Position numbers and translations under genes: made by a program. From contig CAILUD010000001.1 in NCBI GenBank assembly GCA_903837285.1, forward strand, positions 1-64,000: 64,000 nucleotides of DNA, read 5' to 3'. Source of the stretch: an uncultured Bacteroidota bacterium. Lineage in GTDB: Bacteria > Bacteroidota > Bacteroidia > Bacteroidales > GWA2-32-17. Below the pieces are notes generated by a model, which had not been told where the DNA came from, searched no databases, and saw nothing but the letters and a program-made list of their open reading frames with translations. Each line of letters begins with the position of its first letter. Within the stretch, counting starts at the first letter, position 1. Below, piece by piece: positions 45,934 to 55,441 of the stretch.

Positions 45934-48900
45934 TTATCTTATTAATGTTACATCACCTGCTTTAAAAAATGATTGGCCGTCAATAAATTTACCTTTTGCT
46001 TTCCATACATAAACATCTTGTTTACATAATTGTTCTCTGTAGTAACCATCCCATCCTATGTTAGGTTCCTTTGTTTCAAATATTAATTCACCCCAACGGT
46101 TGTATATTGTTAATTCGTACGAATCAACACCTACAAAGACTGGATGAAATACATCATTGTTGTAATCTCCAGGATTGAAATGACCACCATTCGAGCCCGA
46201 AGGATTAGGAGAAAATGCAGAAGGGAAATCGATTTGTCCAGCTGATTTAGCTACAACAGCTCTGAATACTGTTAAAGTATCTGCACATTGGTGTATTGTT
46301 GAAACAAATAACGTGATAGTATATTCGCCTTCTTGTGTATATTTATGCGTAGGGTCTTTTAAGTTAGAAGTATTTCCGTCACCAAAATTCCATAAATAGC
46401 TATCTGCATTTACTGAATTGTTTATGCATTCAATAGCTTGATCGGGAATAAAGACCACAGTTGGAGTAACAGTAAATAATGCAGTTGGTTTTTCGTAAAC
46501 ATGTACAATTCCGCCTCCAATTGAGTCTTGTCCACCTGGCCCCGATACTGAAAGTTGAACATGATAATCTCCTGCATTATAATATGTGTAAATTGGGTTT
46601 TTATCATGAGAAATACCGCCATCACCAAAATCCCAGATATAACTAGATGAGTATAAGCTTTGATTTGAAAATTGAATGGTAAGTGGTTCGCATCCATATT
46701 CATTTATCGAGAAAGCTGCAATTGGAGTTGGAGCATTTATTACAATTGAATCAATATATAAATCGGAACAATGAGCAGAGTATACTAAAAGAGAAATGTT
46801 ATATTGCCCAAAAGTATTATAAGTATGGTTTAATGGTTCAATAATAATGGATGTATCACCATCACCAAAATTCCAGTTGTAATTCCATGGGCCTAATTGA
46901 CTAGTGTTATCAATTGTTATTGTGCCATTGGGAAGTATTTGTGTGTATGGTGTTACGGTAAATGATGCATTTGGTTTTGCCCAAACTTGAATATTTAAAG
47001 AGTATGTATCCGAACATCCATATGCAGAATATGCTATTAAAGTAGCAACAAATGTTTGATCAGTTGAGGTGGAGTTAATATAGTTATGAGTAGGTTGAAA
47101 CTGAGTTGCACTTGATCCATCTCCAAAATTCCATTGATATGAAACTGCCCCCATAGATAGATTTGTGAATTGAGAATTAAGTGGGGAACAATTGGCTGTA
47201 TCTGCAATAAATATTGCGTTTACTTCAGGGTTAACAGTTACTGAAAATGATGAACTATCCCTGCAGTTATAGGAATTCGAAATTATTAATGTTGTATTAT
47301 AAGTTACAGGGTTATTTGTTATATTTGTAAAAATATGATTCACAATTGCACTCGAAGATGCGCTGGTAGTATTATCTCCAAAATTCCAGTTAAACGTATT
47401 TGCTCCAGTAGAAGTATTGTTAAATTGCGCTGAAAATGGTGTGCAACCTGTAGCTTGAAGCATGTTTAAGTTTGCAGTAGGTTTTGGGTAAACAGTTAAT
47501 TGGCCAACGGTGGTATCATTACAGCCATAAACAGATGATGCAATAAGTGAAATGTTAAAATTAATTGCAATCAAAGTTGTATTAACAAAAATATGATCTG
47601 GGTTTGTTTGTGTAGAAGTTGTGCCATCGTTAAAATTCCAGTTAAATGTTACAGCTCCGTATGACTGATTCTGGAATTGTACCGAAATTGGAGAACAACC
47701 TACCGTGTCGGCAATAAATATCGATTGAACTCCTGGATACACTACAATTGGTAGTGAAGTAGAATCTGAACATCCTTGGCTATTATAAACTACTAAACTA
47801 ATATAAATTGTTAAAGGAATATTTGTCGTATTAATAAATGAATGACTAATATTTGTGTTATTTTGAATTTCATTTGTTCCATCTCCCCAATACCATTTGC
47901 AAATTGTTGCACCAGTTGAGTTGTTTGTAAAATTAAATGTTGCAGGTGAGCAACCTGATGAGTTTTGAACAGAAATAGCGGCAGTAGGTTTTGGTCTGAT
48001 TACAACTTGGCTTAATGATGTATCAATACAACCAAAAAAGGATGTTCCTATTAACTGAATAATAAAAGTCTGGTCATTACTTCCTGTATTAGCATATGGA
48101 TGATTAATTGTAAATCCTGCAGATTGTGAAGTTCCATCTCCAAACGTCCATAAATATGAACTAGCACCTGGTTGAGTTATGAATTGAATATTTGCAGGAT
48201 GGCAAGCAGTATCGGGTGTTACTGTAATAGTGTAATTTGGATCAGGATACACTGTAACGTATTTTGTAGATGTATCAGGGCATCCAAAAGAATTAAATGC
48301 AATAAGCTTTACCTCGTAATATTGAATAAGAGTTGTACTGTTAATAAAAGTGTGATTTGGGTTATTTGTTATTATAATAGGCGTTCCGTCTCCAAAATCC
48401 CAAACGTAATTAGTGGCTCCTGATGAAAAATTTGTAAATTCTACTGTAACCGGACTGCATGAAGGAACACCGTTATGTAAAAAATTAGAAATAGGAAGTG
48501 GATGCACAGTTAATTGATGGGTAATTGAATCTTTACATCCATAAGTAGAAGTTGCAGTCAATTTAATCTGATAAACAATATCTGTTGTTCCGGAATTTGA
48601 AAAAACATGAGTAGGATTAATATTTGTTGATTGCCCACCATCACTATATTGCCATAGATATGATGCACCCCCTATTGTTGAATTAGTATGGGTTACAGAA
48701 AAAGGAGGGCACCCGCTTGTGTCAATAGGGGAAAAATTTGGATTTGGAACAACATCAAAACTAATATTAACTGTATCTGCATCAATACACCCATTTGAAT
48801 TGTTCTCATGCCACTGGTATGAGTACATTCCAAAAGTATTTACGCTGATATTTGTTATTGGAGTAGTTGTACTTCCGAAATTAGTTACACCCGGTCCGGC

Positions 48901-50889
48901 AATTTGCAACCAATAGCCTGCTCCTGCTGATGGAAATGCTTGAAGTGTTGTTGACATTCCACATAAAGTGTCATCTGTTCCTGCATTTGAAATAGGTTGT
49001 TGTATAAATGTTATTTCAACTGTATCGAAATCTGTGCAGGAAGGGCCAAATGTTTCTTGCCATCTGATATTATATGTTCCATATTGAGATGCCGTAACAT
49101 TACTTGAAGCTGAGCTGGCCAATGTGAAATTTAATGTCCCTGGTCCATTTATCAAAGTCCATAAACCCGCTCCAAAGCTAGGTGTAGAATTTAATGTATA
49201 AGTTGTTCCACAAATACTATCGTCAACTCCGGCATTTGCTATTGGAACAGGAAAAACTGTAATAGAGATATTGTCACTTCCTATGCAGCCATTATTGTCT
49301 GAAACTGTATATGTAAGGTTATAGGTTCCAGTAATGGTGCAATTAAATATTGGATTTTGAATGTTTGCGGAATTTATAAAGGTAGTATTTCCACTCCATA
49401 AATGCGAACTATAAGTTCCAGTTCCTCCAGTTGGATTGCCGTTTAATTGAAAATTTATACCTGCACATGCCTGTGCTGGATCTGGTGTTATATTAGCAGA
49501 TACTTGTGTAACATTAATTACCATATTTTGTTGCCGATTACACCCATTTGAATCAGTAACTCTATAGGTTAAATTATAAGTTCCTGGAGTATTTGTAGTG
49601 AAATAAGGAGTTTGAATATTTGTAGAACTTAACGGACCTGTATTGCCTGTCCATAAATGTGTTATAATTGTTCCGTCTCCTGGGGTTGGGTTGCCGTTAA
49701 GGAATAAAGTATCGCCTGGACAAACTTGTAAATTTGTGCCAGGTAAAATATTAATTGTTGGTCTAGCCCAAACTATAATGTTAATTGTTCCAACACCTGC
49801 ACAACCATTTGCATTTACAACAGTGTATGTTATTGTATGTGTTCCGGGGCCTGCAACTGAAGGGCTAAATTGACCAGTTGTAGTATTTGTTATTCCGGTT
49901 CCAGACCATAATCCACCGGGTGTTGCTGCAGTTAAATTAACTGGCAATGCGTTTGAGCAGAATGGTCCGACTGGTTGAATTGTTGCATCTGGATAAGGAA
50001 CTATTAAAACCATCGCTGTTGTAATTATCGGAGCGTAATCACCATTAATTAAATCAACTGGTGGACCAGGAACATTTGGATCATCATAAGGGTTACAATA
50101 ATTCCAGTTTCTTAAAGTTACTTCAAAAAATTGGTTTACTAATGCTGTGTTAGGTGAATATACCGGTAAACTTGTATTATTTGGAGGTTGAGGGCCAAGA
50201 ACTGGTCCTGTTGCCGGTACAACTGCGCCCCAGAATGGGTATGCGTGTGGGACTCCTCCAACTAAAACATTATTTATTGTGTAATTTGTTCCGTATATCC
50301 ATTGTGTCCATCTTGTAGGGTCGTTTGGATTATCAAGTTCTACTGGTGGAACACAATTCCATAAACTTACATCTTGAAATGTTACAGTACCGTCATTTCC
50401 AACACAAATAGGAAAAATAACAGGAGTAATCTCTAAATGTCCTCCATTGTGGTCGTCAGTATCCCAAACTGTTACATTTTGTTGCTGAATAGAACTAGTG
50501 CATAAAACTCCGTTAACCATTAAAGTTGCTTCTGGTAAATAATTGCATAAAGGACCATTTTGCGGGTAAATATGTGTAATTGTGGCTTTCCATTCTCTAA
50601 CAATGGGGCTTGGATTAGTGTTTATTGCAGCAACTATTTGAACAGGATTTCCATCGTCCCAGTTAAATTGAATATTTACAGGCGTTCCATTGTTATTTAC
50701 TCCTCTATATGTGACTTCCCAAACAACAGTTACGGGAGCACAAAGCTTGTCTGGTAAAATATCATTTGCTTTTGAAACAATATTGCAGTCCTGAGAAAAA
50801 AGAAAGTTAGAATTTAATGAAAGTATAAAAAAAAGAAAAAAAGTCTTTAAAGTATGTTTAATAAAAAATGGTTGGAATAGCTTCTTCAT
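45934..50889 (-). CDS. Giant PKD-repeat adhesin with CHU_C domain, first gene of the SprF-type operon
   Basis: The start is placed at 50889 (MKKLFQPFFIKHTLKTFF, signal peptide ending FLFSQ); an upstream ATG at 50925 adds 12 residues. The 1,651-residue protein begins with a Cys-rich domain (~35-290), then Ig-like segments (~300-720) with WSGTGITN and LWTGNTGPL repeated. Ten PKD domains follow (~720-1560), each with a W-F-G-D-G core such as YVWDFGDGT, YLWTFGDGT and YIWDFGDGG. The CHU_C domain closes the chain (PSAFSPNPSGSNGG, ELTIYNRWGELIFET, GWDGYYREQL). It is 4 bp before the TPR/PD40 gene and in one operon with PorP/SprF, so it is the most likely cargo of that pair. Role in adhesion or gliding is by family inference. 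Confidence 0.92.
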   Translation of the reverse strand: MKKLFQPFFIKHTLKTFFLFFILSLNSNFLFSQDCNIVSKANDILPDKLCAPVTVVWEVTYRGVNNNGTPVNIQFNWDDGNPVQIVAAINTNPSPIVREWKATITHIYPQNGPLCNYLPEATLMVNGVLCTSSIQQQNVTVWDTDDHNGGHLEITPVIFPICVGNDGTVTFQDVSLWNCVPPVELDNPNDPTRWTQWIYGTNYTINNVLVGGVPHAYPFWGAVVPATGPVLGPQPPNNTSLPVYSPNTALVNQFFEVTLRNWNYCNPYDDPNVPGPPVDLINGDYAPIITTAMVLIVPYPDATIQPVGPFCSNALPVNLTAATPGGLWSGTGITNTTTGQFSPSVAGPGTHTITYTVVNANGCAGVGTINIIVWARPTINILPGTNLQVCPGDTLFLNGNPTPGDGTIITHLWTGNTGPLSSTNIQTPYFTTNTPGTYNLTYRVTDSNGCNRQQNMVINVTQVSANITPDPAQACAGINFQLNGNPTGGTGTYSSHLWSGNTTFINSANIQNPIFNCTITGTYNLTYTVSDNNGCIGSDNISITVFPVPIANAGVDDSICGTTYTLNSTPSFGAGLWTLINGPGTLNFTLASSASSNVTASQYGTYNIRWQETFGPSCTDFDTVEITFIQQPISNAGTDDTLCGMSTTLQAFPSAGAGYWLQIAGPGVTNFGSTTTPITNISVNTFGMYSYQWHENNSNGCIDADTVNISFDVVPNPNFSPIDTSGCPPFSVTHTNSTIGGASYLWQYSDGGQSTNINPTHVFSNSGTTDIVYQIKLTATSTYGCKDSITHQLTVHPLPISNFLHNGVPSCSPVTVEFTNFSSGATNYVWDFGDGTPIIITNNPNHTFINSTTLIQYYEVKLIAFNSFGCPDTSTKYVTVYPDPNYTITVTPDTACHPANIQFITQPGASSYLWTFGDGTSQSAGFTINHPYANTGSNDQTFIIQLIGTSFFGCIDTSLSQVVIRPKPTAAISVQNSSGCSPATFNFTNNSTGATICKWYWGDGTNEIQNNTNISHSFINTTNIPLTIYISLVVYNSQGCSDSTSLPIVVYPGVQSIFIADTVGCSPISVQFQNQSYGAVTFNWNFNDGTTSTQTNPDHIFVNTTLIAINFNISLIASSVYGCNDTTVGQLTVYPKPTANLNMLQATGCTPFSAQFNNTSTGANTFNWNFGDNTTSASSSAIVNHIFTNITNNPVTYNTTLIISNSYNCRDSSSFSVTVNPEVNAIFIADTANCSPLNSQFTNLSMGAVSYQWNFGDGSSATQFQPTHNYINSTSTDQTFVATLIAYSAYGCSDTYSLNIQVWAKPNASFTVTPYTQILPNGTITIDNTSQLGPWNYNWNFGDGDTSIIIEPLNHTYNTFGQYNISLLVYSAHCSDLYIDSIVINAPTPIAAFSINEYGCEPLTIQFSNQSLYSSSYIWDFGDGGISHDKNPIYTYYNAGDYHVQLSVSGPGGQDSIGGGIVHVYEKPTALFTVTPTVVFIPDQAIECINNSVNADSYLWNFGDGNTSNLKDPTHKYTQEGEYTITLFVSTIHQCADTLTVFRAVVAKSAGQIDFPSAFSPNPSGSNGGHFNPGDYNNDVFHPVFVGVDSYELTIYNRWGELIFETKEPNIGWDGYYREQLCKQDVYVWKAKGKFIDGQSFFKAGDVTLIR

Positions 50890-50978
50890 GCCAGTTTTTA
50901 TTTTTATTATATTATACGACTTCATGGTGCTAAAGTTAGTTGTTTATTTTACGTTTTTTAAATTGGCATTCAAATTTT

Positions 50979-50986
50979 TAATTTTG
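50979..50986 (+). promoter_or_regulatory. Candidate -7 element of recG
   Basis: TAATTTTG matches TAnnTTTG and lies 35 bp before the recG GTG. The TTG at 50963-50965 is only 13 nt upstream, too close for a standard -33 box, so only the -7 part is supported. Confidence 0.4.
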
Positions 50987-51021
50987 TAAAATGCTTTACC
51001 TTTATCGCAATATTTAATTAA

Positions 51022-53124
51022 GTGTCTTCTATAAACGATAACATACAATTTGTTTCAGGAGTTGGTCCTAAAAGAGCAGAGCAAATTACTGCTGAATTAG
51101 GAATTAGTACAATTGAAGAAATGATGTACTATTTTCCTTATAAATATATAGATAGAACTAAAGTTTATAGTATTTCAGAAATTCATCCTGATTTACAGTA
51201 TATTCAGCTGAGAGGTAGGATATTAGAGTTTAAGTATATTGGTGCTGGAAAAGGAAAACGATTGACTGCCAGATTTTACGACAAGACTGGTGCCATCGAA
51301 TTAGTTTGGTTTAAAGGTTTAACTTGGATTACAAAGACCTATAAAACAAATGTAGAATATGTAATTTTTGGTAAGCCAACACTTTTTAGCAATAATATTA
51401 ATATTACTCATCCTGAAATTGAAGATGCAGTTAGATTTGAAAAAAGTTTAACTACATCTTTGCAGCCACAATATAGCGTTTCAGAAAAATTAAAAGCGCA
51501 ATTTGTTACCTCGAAAACAATTAGGTTAATTCAAGAAAATATTTTCAAGCAATTTGTTTCACATATTCATGAAAGTTTACCAGATTTTCTTCTAGATAAA
51601 TTAAAGCTTACTTCATTGAAAGATGCTCTTTTTCAAGCGCATTTTCCTCAATCACCTGAAAAATTAAGAAATGCACAATTCAGGTTGAAATTTGAAGAAC
51701 TTTTTTATATTCAAATTAACTTACTTAAACAAAAAGCATTTAGAAAGGGAAAGTCAAATTGTTTTGTTTTTAAAAAGGAGAAAGATAATTTAACCAAGCA
51801 ACTATATAAAAACCTGCCATTTCAGCTTACTAATGCACAAATTAGAGTACTCGGAGAAATTCGAGTTGATTTTATCTCAGGTAAGCAAATGAACAGGCTT
51901 TTGCAAGGTGATGTAGGAAGTGGTAAAACTTTGGTTGCATTGTTATCAATGCTAATGGCTGTTGATAATGGGTTTCAGGCTTGCATCATGGCGCCGACAG
52001 AAATATTGGCAAATCAGCATTTTAAAACGATTTCAAGATTTTGCGGAGAGATAGGTGTTGTTGTTAGACTTTTAACTGGTTCAACAAAAAAATCAGTGCG
52101 AAAAGAATTGCATGAAAAGTTACAAAAAAATGAAGTGAATTTATTGATAGGCACTCACGCTCTAATTGAAGATGAAGTTAAATTCTCGAATTTGGGATTA
52201 GTGGTTATAGATGAACAGCACAGATTTGGTGTGGCGCAACGCGCTAGGCTTTGGCAGAAAAACGAAATTGAACCGCATATTTTAGTAATGACAGCAACGC
52301 CAATCCCAAGAACCTTGGCTATGACTCTTTATGGCGATTTGGATATTTCTGTAATTGATGAACTGCCACCTGGAAGAAAGCCAATAAAAACAATGCATTT
52401 CTTCGAAAATTCAACATTAAGTGTATTTGGTTTTTTAAGAAAAGAAATTGCAAAAGGCAGGCAGGTTTATGTTGTTTTTCCATTAATAAAAGAATCTGAG
52501 AAATTAGATTATAAAGATTTAGAAGATGGATATGCAGGTTATAGTCGTGATTTTTCTCCACCAGAATATTTAATATCAGTTGTTCATGGAAAAATGAAAC
52601 CTGCTGAGAAAGAAATTGCAATGAATCTTTTTGCTAAAGGGAAAGCTAATATTTTAATTTCAACAACTGTTATTGAGGTAGGAGTTGATGTTCCAAATGC
52701 ATCAGTAATGGTAATCGAAAGTGCTGAGCGTTTTGGGTTATCTCAATTACACCAGTTGCGCGGTAGGGTTGGGAGAGGAGCAGATCAATCATATTGTATA
52801 TTAATGTCTGGCGATAAACTTTCTAATGATGCACGAAAAAGACTAGAAATTATGGTCGAAACAAATAACGGTTTTGAAATTGCAGATAAAGATATGGAAA
52901 TAAGAGGTCCCGGAGATATTGAAGGAACTCAACAAAGTGGTTTACCATTTCAATTAAAAATTGCCGATTTAGGAACTGATGGAAGAATTCTTCAAACTGC
53001 AAGACATGAAGCAGAAATGATTTTAAAACATGATTTATTTTTAAAATTACCTCAAAATCAAATAATAGTTAATCAGATAAATAAACTTTCTAATAACGAA
53101 ATCAACTGGAGTAGAATAAGTTAA
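51022..53124 (+). CDS. recG: ATP-dependent DNA helicase RecG
   Basis: A 700-residue helicase that regresses stalled replication forks and migrates Holliday junctions. The start is GTG (51022). The N-terminal wedge/OB domain has FVSGVGPKRAEQITAELGIS (HhH) and YFPYKYIDR. The helicase core has Walker A (LQGDVGSGKT near 295), APTEILANQH, GTHALIEDEVKF, the DEQH box in VIDEQHRFGVAQRARL, MTATPIPRTLAMTLYGDLD and, near the C-terminus, QLRGRVGRGADQSYC. Length matches the family. It is divergent from the PKD adhesin operon across a 132-bp AT-rich gap. Confidence 0.97.
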   Translation: MSSINDNIQFVSGVGPKRAEQITAELGISTIEEMMYYFPYKYIDRTKVYSISEIHPDLQYIQLRGRILEFKYIGAGKGKRLTARFYDKTGAIELVWFKGLTWITKTYKTNVEYVIFGKPTLFSNNINITHPEIEDAVRFEKSLTTSLQPQYSVSEKLKAQFVTSKTIRLIQENIFKQFVSHIHESLPDFLLDKLKLTSLKDALFQAHFPQSPEKLRNAQFRLKFEELFYIQINLLKQKAFRKGKSNCFVFKKEKDNLTKQLYKNLPFQLTNAQIRVLGEIRVDFISGKQMNRLLQGDVGSGKTLVALLSMLMAVDNGFQACIMAPTEILANQHFKTISRFCGEIGVVVRLLTGSTKKSVRKELHEKLQKNEVNLLIGTHALIEDEVKFSNLGLVVIDEQHRFGVAQRARLWQKNEIEPHILVMTATPIPRTLAMTLYGDLDISVIDELPPGRKPIKTMHFFENSTLSVFGFLRKEIAKGRQVYVVFPLIKESEKLDYKDLEDGYAGYSRDFSPPEYLISVVHGKMKPAEKEIAMNLFAKGKANILISTTVIEVGVDVPNASVMVIESAERFGLSQLHQLRGRVGRGADQSYCILMSGDKLSNDARKRLEIMVETNNGFEIADKDMEIRGPGDIEGTQQSGLPFQLKIADLGTDGRILQTARHEAEMILKHDLFLKLPQNQIIVNQINKLSNNEINWSRIS

Positions 53125-53191
53125 TTGCTTAGTCTATTTTACTCGTATGTTAAAAAATTATGTTTTATAGCATTTAATTTATTTTTTTGTT

Positions 53192-53199
53192 TATTTTTG
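53192..53199 (+). promoter_or_regulatory. Candidate -7 element before the DUF2271 gene
   Basis: TATTTTTG fits TAnnTTTG, 22 bp before the ATG at 53222. No clear -33 element. Confidence 0.35.
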
Positions 53200-53221
53200 T
53201 ATCAATAATAATTTAAATTTT

Positions 53222-54751
53222 ATGCTTATGAAAAAGTCGATACTTTTTATTTCATTAACAGTTATGTTGTTTCTAGTTAAAACTGGAATTTCACAAACTG
53301 CAGGAACTTTAACTTTTACTTTTACTCAACCTCAACCAGGAACTGCAACAAAAAATGTTATAGCAGTTTGGATTGAAAATGGTTCTGGAACTTTTATAAA
53401 AACTAAATTTCGTTACTGGGGAAGTGGTAGTAACGATCATTTACCTACATGGGTAACTAAATCTGCTCAGAATGTTACCGATGCTTCAACTGGAGCTACA
53501 AGAACTGCTACTACTACTCCTACTGCTTGGGGAACAAAAACTTTTACTTGGGACGCAAAAAATGTAAATGGTGCTGTAAATGGAAGTGTTGTAACAGATG
53601 GAGTTTATAAAATATGGATTGAAAGTGCGTATTCTCCATATCAGGATAATCCAAATGGAAACCATAATATGATTACATCTTATAGTTTTAATAAGACTTC
53701 TGCTGCAGAATATTTAACTCCTGCAAATACTACTTTAATTACAGGAGTTATTATTGATTGGGTGCCTGTAAGTTCAGCTGTTGCACCAGTAGCTAGTTTT
53801 TCGGCAGCAAATACAACTATTTGTCAAAATAATTCAGTAACATTTACTGATCAAAGTACAAATATTCCTACTTCATGGGCATGGAATTTTGGTGATGGAC
53901 AAACATCTACTTCTCAGAATCCAAGTCACACTTTTGCAACTGCTGGAACATATACTGTTGCTTTAACTGCTACAAATACTGGTGGTTCTAATACTTCAAC
54001 TATGACAAATTATATTACAGTTAATGCTTCTGTAGTTCCTGCTGTAGGTATTTCTTCAAGTGCAACTACTGTTTGTCCAGGAACATCTGTTTTACTTACT
54101 GCAAATCCAACTAACGGCGGAACTCCTACTTATTCATGGACAGTAGATGGTTCTGTTGTTGGAACTGCAGATACATATTCAGCAGTTTTTACAAATGGTC
54201 AGGCAGTTGTTTGTACTATGACTTCAAACGCAGCATGTGCAAGTACTACAACTGCAACATCTGCAACATTTAATACTGGTGTTTATACAGTTGCTCCTGT
54301 TACCATTACTGAAATAACTGGAAACTTAAATTCTAGCGCTACTTCGGGAAATCAATGGTTCGAACAATCAACTGGAATTATTGTATCTGCTACAGGTGCA
54401 TCATACACTCCAACTGCAACTGGTAATTACTATTCTATTGTTACGGATGCTAACGGCTGTAATGCAACTTCAAATGTTTTGAATTTTATATACACAGATG
54501 TAATTGAAAATTCTTTAAATTATCCAATAAGAGTATATCCAAATCCTTCTATTGGAATGGTTAATATTTCTTTTCAAAATTCAGTTAATGGTTTGCTAAA
54601 AATAGAAGATTATACAGGCAAAGTAGTTTATAATGAAAAAATAAATCAGAAAAATGGTTCAGCAATAACAATTGATATGAGTGATTTTTCTAACGGAATA
54701 TATTTTATAAATTTAGATAATCAGAAATATAAGATTATACTAAATAAGTAA
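53222..54751 (+). CDS. DUF2271 and PKD domain protein with type A T9SS sorting domain
   Basis: A 509-residue exported protein; signal peptide ends ...GISQ (~25), with ATGs at 53222 and 53228. Residues ~27-185 match DUF2271 (TLTFTFTQPQPGTATKNVIA, VWIENGSGTFIKTKFRYWGS, TFTWDAKNVNG, GVYKIWIESAYS). A PKD domain lies at ~192-270 (WAWNFGDGQTSTSQNPSHTF), then two Ig-like segments (ISSSATTVCPGTSVLLTANP). The last ~75 residues (YPIRVYPNPSIGMVNISF, LLKIEDYTGKVVYNEKIN, FSNGIYFINLDNQKYKIILN) are a type A T9SS sorting domain. DUF2271 genes often occur with redox and flavin-modification genes; here the next genes encode cupredoxins. It ends at a 20-bp bidirectional terminator. Confidence 0.88.
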   Translation: MLMKKSILFISLTVMLFLVKTGISQTAGTLTFTFTQPQPGTATKNVIAVWIENGSGTFIKTKFRYWGSGSNDHLPTWVTKSAQNVTDASTGATRTATTTPTAWGTKTFTWDAKNVNGAVNGSVVTDGVYKIWIESAYSPYQDNPNGNHNMITSYSFNKTSAAEYLTPANTTLITGVIIDWVPVSSAVAPVASFSAANTTICQNNSVTFTDQSTNIPTSWAWNFGDGQTSTSQNPSHTFATAGTYTVALTATNTGGSNTSTMTNYITVNASVVPAVGISSSATTVCPGTSVLLTANPTNGGTPTYSWTVDGSVVGTADTYSAVFTNGQAVVCTMTSNAACASTTTATSATFNTGVYTVAPVTITEITGNLNSSATSGNQWFEQSTGIIVSATGASYTPTATGNYYSIVTDANGCNATSNVLNFIYTDVIENSLNYPIRVYPNPSIGMVNISFQNSVNGLLKIEDYTGKVVYNEKINQKNGSAITIDMSDFSNGIYFINLDNQKYKIILNK

Positions 54752-54765
54752 ATTTAAGACATCTC

Positions 54766-54808
54766 ATTAATCAAAAAAGGTTGCCAATGGCAACCTTTTT
54801 TGATTAAT
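54766..54808. terminator. Bidirectional terminator
   Basis: A perfect 20-bp stem (54766-54785 with 54789-54808) and a 3-nt loop AAT; A-run on the left and T-run on the right are within the stem. It separates the convergent DUF2271 and cupredoxin genes and shares the AGGTTG/CAACCT core with two other palindromes of this window. Confidence 0.92.
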
Positions 54809-54821
54809 GAAAAAAATAACA

Positions 54822-55418
54822 TTACTCAACTATAACTTTAGTAATATATGATTTTTTATCTGCGATTATTTCTAATAGATAAATGCCTTTAGGGTATGCA
54901 GAAAAGTCGATTTCGTCTGATAAGAATTGATTATAGACTATTTTTTCTCCTGTAATATTGTATATTGTTAAAATGCTATTTAGATTATCTGTTTTAAAGT
55001 TAGTTTGAATTGATATTTTGCTATTTGTTGGATTTGGAAATGCTGCAAAAAAGTATTTATTATTAAAATTAATATTTTCACCAGCAACATTATTGACGTA
55101 AACTCTTCCTTTCATTCCCATAAAAGCATGGTTAGTGCAAACATAATAATGCATTCCAGCCGTTAATCCAGTAATTTGACCTCCAGTAAATGGAGTCGAA
55201 AAACCTTCTGGAAGCGCTGAAGTTCCATTTAAATTCCATGTAGTTTGACTAACTTCCACCGCATTATGTATTGAACCAAGTTGAAAAATTAATGTGTCTC
55301 CTAAGTTTAAACTAATACTATCTGGTGAAAAAACAAAACCAGAATTAATTATTGTTACTTTATTGCTAAATGCTACTCCGGAATAAAGTGCAAAAGCTAT
55401 TAAAATTATTTTTTTCAT
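54822..55418 (-). CDS. Cupredoxin (plastocyanin/pseudoazurin-like) with type A T9SS sorting domain
   Basis: I place the start at 55418 (MKKIILIAFALYSGVAFSN, signal peptide); the longer frame to 55487 overlaps the 3' end of the upstream cupredoxin gene. Residues ~22-120 form a cupredoxin fold: FVFSPDSISLNLGDTLIFQL, with a copper His in GSIHNAVEVS and the loop YYVCTNHAFMGMKGRVYV carrying Cys, His and Met ligands. Met is 8 positions after Cys, as in pseudoazurin/plastocyanin. Residues ~125-198 are a type A T9SS sorting domain (FAAFPNPTNSKISIQ, ILTIYNITGEKIVYNQ, KGIYLLEIIADKKSYI). So this is a blue-copper electron carrier or copper-binder displayed on the surface. It follows the small cupredoxin by 23 bp. 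Confidence 0.88.
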   Translation of the reverse strand: MKKIILIAFALYSGVAFSNKVTIINSGFVFSPDSISLNLGDTLIFQLGSIHNAVEVSQTTWNLNGTSALPEGFSTPFTGGQITGLTAGMHYYVCTNHAFMGMKGRVYVNNVAGENINFNNKYFFAAFPNPTNSKISIQTNFKTDNLNSILTIYNITGEKIVYNQFLSDEIDFSAYPKGIYLLEIIADKKSYITKVIVE

Positions 55419-55441
55419 TTGAAAATTGTTATTAATTATTA

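Noticed and set aside
45934-50889. True SprB orthologue
   Set aside because: It has PKD repeats rather than SprB repeats and is shorter than SprB; only the operon arrangement is SprB/SprF-like.
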